Assembly (NCBI GenBank): GCA_963580455.1
Contig: OY756961.1
Coordinates: 21,619,001-21,683,000 of the forward strand
DNA length: 64,000 nucleotides
Direction of reading: 5' to 3'
Source: Euonymus europaeus
Lineage: Eukaryota > Streptophyta > Magnoliopsida > Celastrales > Celastraceae
The notes beneath the pieces are model-generated. The model was not told where the DNA came from, ran no database searches, and was given only the letters and a program-made list of their open reading frames with translations. Below, in pieces: positions 47,801-59,200 of the stretch; position 1 is the first letter of the stretch, and each line of letters starts with the position of its first letter. The position numbers were made by a program, and so were the translations under genes.

Positions 47801-50800
47801 AATTCTTTTATTGTAAGCAACTTTCCCAGACGAACATAAGATACGGTCTTCAATACCAAACTTGAAGCTCTTTGAGGGATCCATTTCGGGTTTTCCACCA
47901 TTAGCACGTTCAATGTGATCAAGAAAATGTAAAAAGAATTCCAAAGCATCCTGCACAAATGCTAATGTCAAGAATTTATGTAACTTGATTAAGCCTTAAA
48001 AGAAACTAAGCAACAGCAATCCTTTTATCACCGCGCCACAATGGCATTGATTATATTGCATTCACTACCTAAATGTCTATAATAGTATAATCACGATGAA
48101 GAATTCCTATTGCTTAACTACATTTTACATAATTGACCTTCTCCAGAGTTGACTAAGGTATAGCATCTATGAAATTACACAGTTCTACTATGTGCAATTA
48201 GAAAAGAGAAATCATCTTCCTAGCAAAAGTCATCACTTGTAATTTCTTGGAACTTCGAAGAAAGAAAATCATAAATGAGAGCCCAAATAGCATCCTAGTC
48301 ACATAACAAACTTAAGAAAATGGAGAATGTACCTGTTGTCTCGTGCAAGAAAATTCAGGATGGCCTGCAGCAATAACTGATTTGAACATTCGAGGAGGGA
48401 TTCCTTCCTGTTTCTGGTATTTTCAGAGCACAGACATAAGAACGAAAAAAATTAAAATCAGTAATAAAGCAAGGCTAAAAATAAAGGTTACATGCATAGA
48501 TAACTGATAGCACAATTGAACTAGTAAGATTGTAACATACTGCACTTTCAAGGAAGAATGGAAACACATAAAAGATCCACTGAAAACTACAAAGAACATA
48601 TGCAAGGCCAACTCAAAAGATTCATGATTGTATAATAATCATATCAAATCATTCATCAGAGATCCCACACTACAGATTAGAAATCTTCAAGATCAAGCTA
48701 GACTCACAAAGCATATAAGCACAAGTTTAGCAAAAACTTACAGCCGTTATTGAGGTCCCAGAATTTGCATCCTCATCTTTCTGGAAAAAGAAAAAAAGAG
48801 AAGGGGGGAACATTAAAAAAAACTAAGAAAAGAAATCAGCGTAGAAAGGAAAGCGATTAGCTAGATTTACTAACCATCAATGCAGGAACAGAGTATGTAC
48901 CGGACATTAAACCATGTGCCAGCTTCGTCCTGTCATAGAAGAAACATTTTTTGCAATAAAAGGTATTTAGATATAAACATTACAAAACTGGGAAGAATAA
49001 TGTTCTCAATGCCGTAATACTTTATTTCCCAACATGGCAATACTGTAAATGGAAGGAAGACAGAAAATTCTTCACGACCTAAGAAATTCCATACTACACA
49101 CAGCAGATTAAAGGAACCAACAGGAACGGTGAGATGGTGACTTACAACTGCATATTTAAATCAACAGTTGGATCAGCTGGAGCAAAGTCAAATGCTCTTT
49201 TCAAGCTTTGATTCACATAGTATCTGAGTGTAAAAAACAAAAACCCAAATATATGAATATAGAATCATAGAGAACTCCAAACTGAAAGTGAATAACTGAT
49301 GCACACTACTGACCGTGAACAGAAGGAATGCGTTGAGAACACAACTTGCATGGTCGCTGCCAAATAACAGCTGCAAGAAAGATAAAAAAAAACAATGAGA
49401 AAATAAAACATTTTACAAGTACAATTGACACAGCAGCGCTCAACAAAGACCTTCTACCTGTTTCCAAGATTGACAAGTCCTGTATAACCTGGTCCAAAGA
49501 TTGGTTCAACTTCTTGTCCACTTTCTTGAATTCGGTTCCAATCGAAATTGGTATTTTGGTCAAATTCTCTTTCTGCAGTTGTTAATTCAGTCTGTGACAG
49601 ACAAATTCGAATTTCGAATCATTCTTGCCATGCCACAAATAAAAGTAGAACACAAAATATACAAAGCACTGCCCAACAACCAATGGGCATATATCAATGC
49701 ATATGAAAATATTTATACCCACACCAGGATCAGGTTTGAGCATCTAATATATAGAATTTAAAAGGATCACCAAGAAATCAAGTCATATCTAAAATGGGCA
49801 CCCTTAAACACAAAATTTGCCACCCAGCAAATATGATGACAAATGTGTTAAAAAAAAGTCCAAAAACATGCAGGTTAAGAGACTCTAAAATGCAAGCTCT
49901 CCCAGCTCTCCAAGAGAGTGAATTGCATAAAAAGTTACCCCCAGAAATAATGAAGCATTCCACAACTGCAGGAAAAATACAAAAATTTTAAAAATCTTAC
50001 AGAAAACTAAACCTTGGGAATCTGAAAGATAGGAAAATATAAAGCATCTACAAACTGTATTTACTTTGAAAACCTTACGTTAGTGACTTTAGCATGTTAT
50101 AAAAGGGTTGTTTTCAGTTTTATACAGACAGAAAACATCATTTTTCAGATAAACCCAAGCAAACAGTGCAACTTATTTTGATGAAAGTACTTTGTGCATA
50201 CTTTTGTACTGTTTTAGATGCGTCTGGTTTTCTGTCACACTCGATGTCTTTGGACAGATGCCAAAGAGACTTACCCCAGATCAAAACATTTACTTGTCGA
50301 CATATGACACTAATAAACTTTCCCCAAAGTATTGCACATTTTGTATGAACCTAAAACAAGATAAAAACATTCTGAAATGCTCAAACATTAGCAGAAGTTA
50401 AGCCAAGTGTTAAACATTCAATCACAAACAGGAAAGCTATACTAACACCATAACTTTTTCCCTCTTCTCTGCTACCAATTTCATAAAAGATTTGTCAAAC
50501 AAGAAAAACAGATGGTTCTTTTTTAATGCAAAGTTTTTTTTCTGAATGCATGAAAACAGCGTATTCTTATGATTTTTGAATAATATATTTCTGATGTTTC
50601 CCCACAGGCATCAAGGAAAGAGCTGTGCCAAATGTAGGAAATATGATGACATGAAGACATAATTTCAACTCTTCTTGGCAAAAATAATTTCTTTTAGCAA
50701 TCAATTAGCAACATAGTAAAAATATATTATTTAACGAAAAGTTGGATACTTCCATTTTTAAAAAACTGCAGAGCCACATTTACAGTTGAATAAGAATAGC

Positions 50801-50899
50801 TAACCTTTAGTAATGATGAAAAATCTATGCCAAAAAAGGCCAGATGCTGGTCTAAAAGAGGGTCCATAACGCTTTCATCCTCCGGATAGGAGAAAACAT
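44812..50899 (-). CDS. UBP14: Ubiquitin-specific protease 14, C-terminal part (5' exons missing)
   Basis: Deubiquitinase of the isopeptidase T (USP5) type that disassembles free polyubiquitin; UBP14/TTN6 is needed for embryo development in Arabidopsis. Sixteen exons with consistent phase are visible: 50899-50805, 49591-49458, 49370-49314, 49223-49146, 48929-48875, 48780-48742, 48407-48333, 47950-47752, 47668-47611, 47538-47407, 47305-47217, 47116-47027, 46381-46211, 46076-45952, 45837-45705, 44990-44812, about 568 residues of ~797. The Cys box ([12 protein letters not shown]), two UBA domains (QLVSMGFNH and [10 protein letters not shown]) and the His box (CGHYVAHIL) are intact. The N-terminal zinc-finger UBP region (about 230 residues) is absent: retrotransposon sequence begins within about 40-150 bases upstream of the first visible exon. 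Confidence 0.93.
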
Positions 50900-51075
50900 C
50901 TGAGCTGTCACAATATACTAGCCATGACAAGTTCTCAAAACATGTACAAGCATATCCACAAAGAAAATTAAGAAAATCAACAACTGCAAATGATGTAGAA
51001 CATTTGGCGGGAAGGTTTGAAGAACAATTGGCTGCCCGCCAAAAGAAGAAACCCAAGAAGAAGAGAGCTTGGACC

Positions 51076-51318
51076 TGATGTGTTCCTTGCTAGAGTTGAC
51101 TTGTCTTGCTTTTATTTTATTTTATGTTTTGTTGTCAAGTTAAGGTTATAGCGGTAATTTCCTTTTGGTCGCCTTAGGGTTGGCTTGTTTTAGGTCGTGC
51201 TCAGCCTCTGGAGTAATTTTCTTTGAATCTAAGTTTACCAGGCTATGAAGCTCTTGTTCTTATCATATTTGAGGGTGAACATGAAGATCCCTCTTCCTAA
51301 CGTCTCACTCTATTTTCA
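51076..51318 (+). repeat. Probable gypsy LTR
   Basis: 243 bases starting TGATGTGTTCC and ending TTTTCA, followed after two bases by TGGCATCGAAGC, similar to an initiator tRNA-Met primer-binding site. A purine-rich stretch (AAGAAGAAGAGAG) lies immediately before the start, as expected of a polypurine tract. A second copy was not found in the window. The left limit is uncertain because pol-like coding sequence precedes it. Confidence 0.5.
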
Positions 51319-51347
51319 AGTGGCATCGAAGCAAGGTTTGCCTTGGC

Positions 51348-52707
51348 TTGATGGCAAAAGATCAGAGAAATGACGAGACCCAACCGGTGGGGGACCCAAT
51401 TACTAGGAGAGAGTTTTATGTGTTGCGAGCAGATATGCATCGAATCCAAGAGATGCTGATGAATTTGGGAATAAACAATACCGACCATAACAAACAGGGC
51501 CATGGTCGGCCTAATGACCTTGTTAGAGGAGGCAATCGCGATGGAGGTATGGGTAAGGGTTAACGACCGCTTTAAGGTAACGATTCATAGTCGAAAGAAG
51601 AGTCATTGGATCTTTTCAACCCACCCAACGTCAACTGGAATCCCCGACAAGATTTCAGAAGGAGGACATTCGAATCAAGGCCAATGTATCTTATTTCAAT
51701 GGGTATATGTCTGTGGAAGCATTTTTGGATTGGCTGGTTGAGAGATTTTTTGATGTGATGGAGGTTTCTAAAGGAAGAATGGTTAAAATTGCAGCTTTTC
51801 ATTGAGAGGAAGTGCAATGGTTTGGTGGGCAGAGAAGCAAATAATTTGGACTTGGTGTCGGATGAAGCAATTATTGACGAACCGTTTTCTTCCTATTGAT
51901 TACGAACAGTATCTTTTCCGCCAATACAACAACTTGAACCCAGCTATCTTAGACAAAATCAGGACACAAACTTTCTTTACGGTGCAGGAGGCTCGCAATA
52001 TGGCTATGAAAGCTCAACAAATGGAAAACAACAAGAGGGAGAGTGAATACAAAAAGAAGTCAAGTTATAACGGCAGCAACTATCAAAAGAAAATGGGGAA
52101 CTTGTTTGCTTCTTCCAAGGAGGAGGGAAACTCAATCAAATCCAATCAACAATTATAAAGGATAGACTTATCACAGGGAAAGCAGCAAAGGTGCAGAGGC
52201 CAATACGAGTCAAGGTCAAAGACCAAATTTGGGGCCTTATACTAGACCACGAGGTGAAATTTGTTTTCGGTGTGGCCAACCAAGCCATAGATCCAACAAA
52301 TGCCCCAAGAGGAAACAAGTAAACCTGGTCAAAGGAGCTGTTCATAACAGAGAAAATACTAGTGATGAGAATGGGGACAATGATTATGATGGGGCTGAGT
52401 TTTCCAATGATGAAAGTAATGAGTTTGTGACTCTTATTGTGGTTCACACTCATGATGATGAAGATGAAACAGTAAGCTTAGTGCTGCAACGCTCCCTCCT
52501 CTCATCAAAACAAGAAGTTCAGCATTACCGTATATTTCAATCTTTTGTGTTCGGTTAATAATAAAATATGTATTGTGCACAGTGAAAGTTGTGAGAAATT
52601 TGTGTCTCAAAAATTAGTAGAGCATATGGGTCTTCCTACAAAAAAGCACCCAAATCCATATTCATTGGGTTGGATAAAGAAGGGACCAGCCGTGCAAGTT
52701 ATGAAAT
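51348..52707 (+). pseudogene. Gypsy gag and protease start, broken
   Basis: Reading begins near MAKDQRNDETQPVGDPITRR (51348), then moves through other frames: NPPNVNWNPRQDFRRR-like sequence near 51620, LPIDYEQYLF near 51892, QEARNMAMKAQQME near 51988 and the CCHC knuckle at 52262-52305. The protease region follows with [14 protein letters not shown] and [18 protein letters not shown]. Stops and frameshifts are frequent, and part of the gag middle is deleted. The frame is cut at 52707 by the hAT-like insertion. Confidence 0.85.
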
Positions 52708-55039
52708 CAGTGTTGTAAAAAGATGCCTAGTCGGCGACTAGGGGCTAGTCAAGAGTCACCGACTCGATTTCCTACTAATCCAAGAAATTAATCTGTAAAA
52801 TTTCATGAAGGCCCAGTCATCCTTCGTCAAGGCCCACACAGTTCCCGGTCGCTCATTCATTGCTTTATCCAACAAATATAACTAATAGGCAAACCAATTA
52901 ATGCTTTTAACCCAACAAAAAAGACTAATGGGCCGAGCTATAAGTGCTTTTTACCAAAAAAATATGACAAAAAGGCATATCCTTCTACTCCTTTTTATAA
53001 GAAACTTTTACCCATCCATTCATGATTCTACCGATGTGGAACTACAAAACTTTCAAACTTTTTACTGGTCCCATAGGAATATCTTGTTCTTTACTTTGTT
53101 TTTTTTTTCTTCTTCTCTTTACTTTTCCTTTCTTGTATATATGTGTGTGTGTTAACACGAGAGAAAAAAATTTCATGGCATATGTATATATAGTGTGAGA
53201 CTCATGTGAGGGATCCCGCACATATCTATTTGTGCGGGATCCCTCAAGTGACTGTCGGATGTATCCGACGGTCACTTGTATTTTTTTTAAAAAAAATCAA
53301 AATCAGCCCTATTCAAAGGGTTTGTTCTCTCTTAACGCAAACGGCAACCCCAAATCCCTCGCAATCTTCTTCGCCTTTAATCCCTCTCCTCTTCTCTTCT
53401 TCGCGAGAGACCCTTAGCCCTGACAACCCATCTTTCTCCTTCTTCACGTAGATTTCTTCTCCTCTCATTCTCATATCTGCAACATCAAATCCCTCTCTTC
53501 TTCTTCGCGTAGATCTGGCCAGCCCTCTCATTCTTTTGGGGCAAACCCTCACTTTTAATGTTCTTCTGATTTCACTTTTCATCAGTCATTGTGTGTTTCT
53601 GTAGCTTGTAGATGTGTATCTACTGGTTGATGACGAATTAGATTTTCCTATGGCTTATGGTGTTTTTATAGCTTACGGAGAGGTCCTCCCTTGAAGGTTG
53701 AAAAGAATATGTTACATGTAGTAAAGGTTGCAATTCTTTTGTGCACTGCAATTGCTTTGATAATTTCGTAATATGATGGAACACAGCTTACATCATTTGA
53801 TATTTATCAATTAAAAAGTTCTCATTTTGATTTGCTTATATCTATTTATTGGCTTTCAGGCACATTGGTCTATTGGTGACTGCTTTGGCAACCATCTGTT
53901 TTGAAGCTGTTTGGTCATATAAGTATGAAATTGGTCTGTTGGTGATTGCTCTGCCAACCATATGTTAAAGAAGCTGTTTGGTCACTTTGATGGGGCAACA
54001 TTTATTTCCTTTTTTTTTTTGTTTCATAAGACACTGTTTTGTAGACAACCTGGATACCTCAATTGATGAGTATCATGTACACTATTTTTTCTCTATTATT
54101 GTTCCCTGATAAATAAATGATATGCTCATACTTGAAAGCTTTGCAATAATATTTTGTGTTACCTTTTCAACATTCTTGGCAAAGGCTCTCATATCATAGC
54201 TGGTATGAGATTAAGATACAATCTTTAACCACACAATACAAGCAAAGAGCATCGATGTAACCCCAAACATAATGGCAGAATCAAACCTCAAAAAAGCCAC
54301 CTAAAAAAATGCCATTACTGATGGATTGCACTAGTAGACAGTGAGGATCTCTGCAATGACAATCTCAAGTTAATAACATCATGATGAAACACCATGGAAA
54401 TATGGAATCATAGCATCAAACTAGTGCATCAATCTAGCACATAATCAATATGAAAACAGACTATTAATTCCTTTGGCTCCTTCTTTTCGGCATTGAAGAC
54501 TGGAATTTGCTCCTCCCAAAAAACGAAGGTTAAGCAAGATTTTTTGAGAAGAAGCCCGATTAGGTCCGAATCATTGTTGTTTGAATCGGAATAAGAAATG
54601 GGGTGAGCGGGACAGCGAAGAAGAAGAAGAGGGCTGACACTAATTTGAGCAAATAGGGCCGAGCGAAGAAGACGAAAAAGGAGATGGAGATGGCGCTGGC
54701 GGAAGAAGTGGAGACGAACGGACTTGGGGCTTCCGTTTGCACAAAGAGAGAGAATAGACCTGACGGAAGAAGTGGAGACGAACGAGCTTCCGTTTGCGCG
54801 AAGAGAGAGAACAGACATAGGGCTGATTTTGATTTAAAAAAAAAAAAAAAACATCCGACGGTGACTTGAGGGATCCCGCACAAATAGATATGTGCGGGAT
54901 CCCTCACATGAGTCTCACGCTATATATACATTAATTCAAAAAACTCAAAACGATTAATTTGATTAATTCCTGACTAGTCCCCAATTAATCCAATTAATCT
55001 CTAGTCCCCACGAATCGCCTAGCGAATTTTACAACATTG
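52708..55039. mobile_element. hAT-like element inserted in the gypsy protease
   Basis: Ends are inverted repeats: CAGTGTTGTAAAA at 52708-52720 against CAATGTTGTAAAA read inward from 55039. The target duplication is 8 bp, ACTGAAAT at 55040-55047; the left copy (52701-52707) has lost one C. Removing the insert and one copy restores the gypsy reading frame, which confirms the borders. Subterminal CTAGTC/GACTAG motifs recur at both ends, as in hAT elements. No hAT transposase is present, and most of the interior is another element. Confidence 0.8.
53193..54920. mobile_element. Long inverted-repeat element nested in the hAT-like element
   Basis: Terminal inverted repeats extend at least 120 bp: G(T/C)GTGAGACTCATGTGAGGG at the ends, then a perfect internal palindrome with arms AGGGATCCCGCACA and TGTGCGGGATCCCT (left 53207-53243), then AAATCAAAATCAGCCCTA and GCAAACGG. 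The flanks are TATATATA on both sides (53185-53192 and 54921-54928), possibly an 8-bp target duplication though low in complexity. The interior has a diverged direct repeat (GGTCT(A/G)TTGGTGA(C/T)TGCT) near 53868 and 53934. No transposase is recognised; family assignment (MULE- or foldback-like) is open. Confidence 0.7.
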
Positions 55040-55047
55040 ACTGAAAT

Positions 55048-56137
55048 TTGCAAAATCCCTTTTTCCATTGGCAAACATTATCAACATGTTGTTCTCTGTG
55101 GTGTGAATGGCATGGATGCCAGTCATGTGCTACTTAGTAGCCAGGGCAATACCATGTTACTGCTACTCACAAGGGGCTTCACAATGTCACAATGTGCTTA
55201 TTTTTACTGTGGGCTCCACAAAAATTCTACTGCACCTGTAAATAATGCCAGAAAAGTGGAGAAACTTCATATGGGAATTCTAGTTTCCTAGTTATCTCTA
55301 ACAGTAACCATGAGTCTGTAACGGATCTCAAAGAAACTGGAATTATTTTTCCCATCGTGCTTCAAGGACTTTTTGTAACTGAAACCGAAAGAGATCAAAT
55401 TCCAGCTAAAGTATCTTGAAAGACTTTGAAGACTTAATTTCTAAAGAACTCCTTGATCAGTTACCTCCCATGCTGAACATTCAACATCGAATCGACTTGT
55501 TCCCGGAGCAAGCCTCCTGAACTTTCCTCATTATAGAATGAGTCTGGAGGAGAATGCTATTTTAAAAAAGCAAATTGAAGAGTTGTTGAACAAAGGATTC
55601 ATCCGAGAAAGCATGAGACCTTGTGTCGTTCCAGTTGTATTGGTACCCAAGAAAGGGAATAAGTGGTGTATGTGTGTCAATAGCCGGGCTATCAACAAAA
55701 TCAAAGTCAAGTACCGATTCTAATACCCCGCTTCGATGATATGCTAGATGCCCCTGAAGGTGCCAAGGTCTTTTTGAAAATTGATTTACGAAGCGGTTAC
55801 CTCCAAATTCATATCCGACCCAGGAATGAGTGGAAGACGGCGTGTAAGAGCAAAGATGGCTTATATGAATGGTTGGTCATGCCCTTCAATTAATCAAATG
55901 CGCCGAGCACATTTATGCGGTTGGTGAACCAGGTTTTGCGACCTTTTATTGGTGCATTTGTAGTCATACTTTGATGACATTTTGATTTTCGGCAAGACTA
56001 AGGAATTGAATCTTGAGCACCTAAGGCATGTCCTTGAAGTTCTGAAAAGGAACCATATTTATGTTAATTTGAAAAGGAGTACATTCTAAACTAACAGATT
56101 GCTAGTTTTGGGATTTGTTGTTAGTGAAAAAGGCATC
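55048..56137 (+). pseudogene. Gypsy protease end and reverse transcriptase, broken
   Basis: The protease tail (KIPFSIGKHYQHVVLCGVNG, 55048-55107) continues from the left of the hAT insertion. Reverse transcriptase begins about 55535 with [29 protein letters not shown] and NSRAINKIK, and continues with [17 protein letters not shown] and a YFDD-type region near 55970 containing a frameshift. It is cut at 56137 by the young copia element, and its frame resumes at 61243. Confidence 0.88.
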
Positions 56138-56264
56138 TGTAAGGAATCCAAGAACTTAATTGATTTCACTAATACAGAATACAAAGATATGTGGCTTAGG
56201 GTTTCACAGAATTTACAATACTACCCTTGACCAATAATATTAATTACAAACTTAACCTTTAACA
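56138..56264 (-). repeat. 3' LTR of the young copia element
   Basis: 127 bases, TGTAAGGAATCC...CTTTAACA, matching the other LTR except at one position. It is followed inward by the CTCCCCTCAAGT polypurine complement. Such short LTRs are at the low end for copia elements. Confidence 0.96.
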
Positions 56265-56270
56265 CTCCCC

Positions 56271-59200
56271 TCAAGTTGGGGCATAGATATTAATCAATCC
56301 CAACTTGATACATAACTCTCTAAATTGACCTTGCCACATAGCTTTAGTAAAGATATCTCCAAGTTGAGCTTTAGATCGAACATACACTGGATGAATACTT
56401 TTTCTTTTCACAATCAAGTCTCTAATAAAGTGACAATCAACCTCAATATGCTTTGTACGTTCATGAAAAACAGGATTAGAGGCAATATGCATAGCCGCTT
56501 GATTATCACAAAACATTCTCATAGGAGAAAGAGATGGAAAACCTATCTCACTGAGCAAAGACTGAACCCATATCATTTCACAAGCAGTGTGTGCCATAGC
56601 ACGATACTCAGCTTCTGCACTAGACCGAGCCACCACATTCTGTTTTTTACTTTTCCAAGTAACCAGATTATCACCAAGAAAAACACAATAACCTGAGATT
56701 GATCTTCTGTCAATACAATCTCCAGCCCAGTCAGCATCACTGAAACCTCTGATTTCAAAAGATTTAGAAGGTCTAAACCATAACCCCAAACCAGGAGCAC
56801 CTTTAAGATATTTAACAATTCTACAAGCAGCATCCCAATGCTCTACACGAGGGTCCTGCATAAATTGACTCACAACTCCAACTGCAAAGGAGATATCAGG
56901 ACGAGTAACAGTCAAATATATCAATTTCCCAACCAATCGACGATATCTCCTTGGATGCTCAAATGGTTTACCAATATCCCTGCCAAACTTTACATTGGGA
57001 TCCATAGGAGTTGAGACAGGTTTAGCTCCCAATAGACCAGTCTCCTGTAACAAATCAGTAACATATTTCCGTTGACATAAAGATAAGCCATTTCTAGATC
57101 TAGCCACCTCAATACCCAAGAAATAACGCAATTTACCAAGATCCTTCACACTAAAGAGACTGTTCAGAAACAATTTCAATTTCTGAATCCCTGATAAATC
57201 ACTCCCAGTCACCACAATATCATCCACATAAACAACAAGAATAATACACCCACTGACTGTATGTCTCACAAATACTGAGTGGTCTACAACCACTTGTTTC
57301 ATGCCAAACTTTAACACCGCATTGCTAAATTTCTCAAACCACGCACGAGGAGATTGTTTAAGACCATATATAGCTTTGTGTAAACGACATACCTTTCTAC
57401 ACTCCCCCTGAGCAACATAGCCTGGAGGTTGCTCCATATAGACCTCTTCTTTCAAGTCACCATGTAAAAAGGCATTTTTAATATCTAGTTGATATAATGG
57501 CCAATTTTTGGTGACAGCAACCGCTAAAATCAAACGGACAGAAGACAAGCGAGCAACAGGTGAGAACGTCTCAAAATAATCAATCTCATAAGTTTGAGTA
57601 TAGCCTTTGGCCACCAACCGTGCTTTGTAGCGTTCAATACTACCATCAGGTAAATATTTAATAGCATACACCCATCGACAACCAACAACACTGCATCCCC
57701 GTGGTAAATCAGTGAGAGTCCAAGTATTGTTGCAATGCAAGGCAAAAATCTCATCATCCATGGCAGCTTTCCAGGGAGAAAGGGAAACAGCTTGCTGAAA
57801 AGATGAAGGAATACTAGTGGAAGACAAGGAACTAATGAAAGAGGTATAAGATGGAGAGAGATGAGATATAGACACAAAGTTAGAAATAGGATGTTGAGTA
57901 CAAGTGCGTTTACCTTTACGAATGGCAATAGGAAGATCAGAAGAATGTGGAGCTGATGAAGAGGGCTCAGGAACTTGCAGAGAGGAAGATGGTGAAGGGG
58001 GTTCTGGATGTGCTAGCTCACTTCTGGACCAAGTACCGCGAGTATAAACCTGCAATGGAAGAGAAGAAACATCCGAACTAGGGATATGGGAGGGGGGAAT
58101 AGGTAACGGAGGAGACGATGAAACTGGAGAGAATGAACCTGAAGACAAAGAAGAAAAATATGGCATATCATCAAAGAAAGTAACATCGGCACTAACAAGG
58201 TACTTTTGAGTACGGGAGTACCCAACAAAGACACATTTAATAGACTTCGCATTCAATTTATCACCACCACGCTGCAAATCCTGAACAAAACACTGACTAC
58301 CAAAAACATGAGGGGGAAGAGAAAAGGCTGAATGAGAGGAATAAAGAGTAGAAAATGGAGATTGACCACCTAAAACAGACGAAGGCATGCGATTAATCAA
58401 ATAACAAGCAGTTAAAACAGCATCACCCCAATAGCATTTAGGAACATGCATATGAAGAAGGAGAGTACGAGCTGTATCAAAAAGATGACGATTCTTACGT
58501 TCAGCCACACCATTCTGCTGTGGAGTATGAGGACAAGATGATTCATGAATAATTCCTTTACTGGCACAAAAAACAGAAAGAGGACCTTTAACATATTCAA
58601 GAGCATTATCAGAACGTAAGATACGAATAGAACAACCAAACTGAGTGTGGATTTCATTATAAAATACTTCAAAAACAGAAGCAACATCAGATCGATTTTT
58701 TAATAAAAACAACCAAGTCATACGCGAACAATCATCAATAAAGGTAACAAAATATGAATAACCACGCAAACTAGTAGTACGGGAAGGTCCCCATATATCA
58801 GAATGCACAAGTTCAAAAGGGACTAAACGTCGTTTAGTAACACAAGGGGGAAAAGAAACACGATGATGCTTTCCTAACTCACAAGCTTCACAATTTAAAC
58901 TAGATACAGATGCAGGAACAGAAACAATCTGACGAAGAAGCTTCAAAGAAGGATGGCCCAATCGGACATGCCATTCAAAAGGAGATAGAGATGAAGTGAT
59001 GTTACTGGAAACCAAGGCAGTAGGAAGATCCAGGTGATAGAGACCAGCATGTTCACAACCCCCACCAATCATCTTCTTCGACTCCAAGTCCTGAAAAACA
59101 CAATGAGAAGGAAAGAAAGTGACACTACAGTTAAAAGATTTAGTAAGTTGACTCACAGACATAAGATTAAAAGGAAATTGAGGAATATATTGAACACCAG

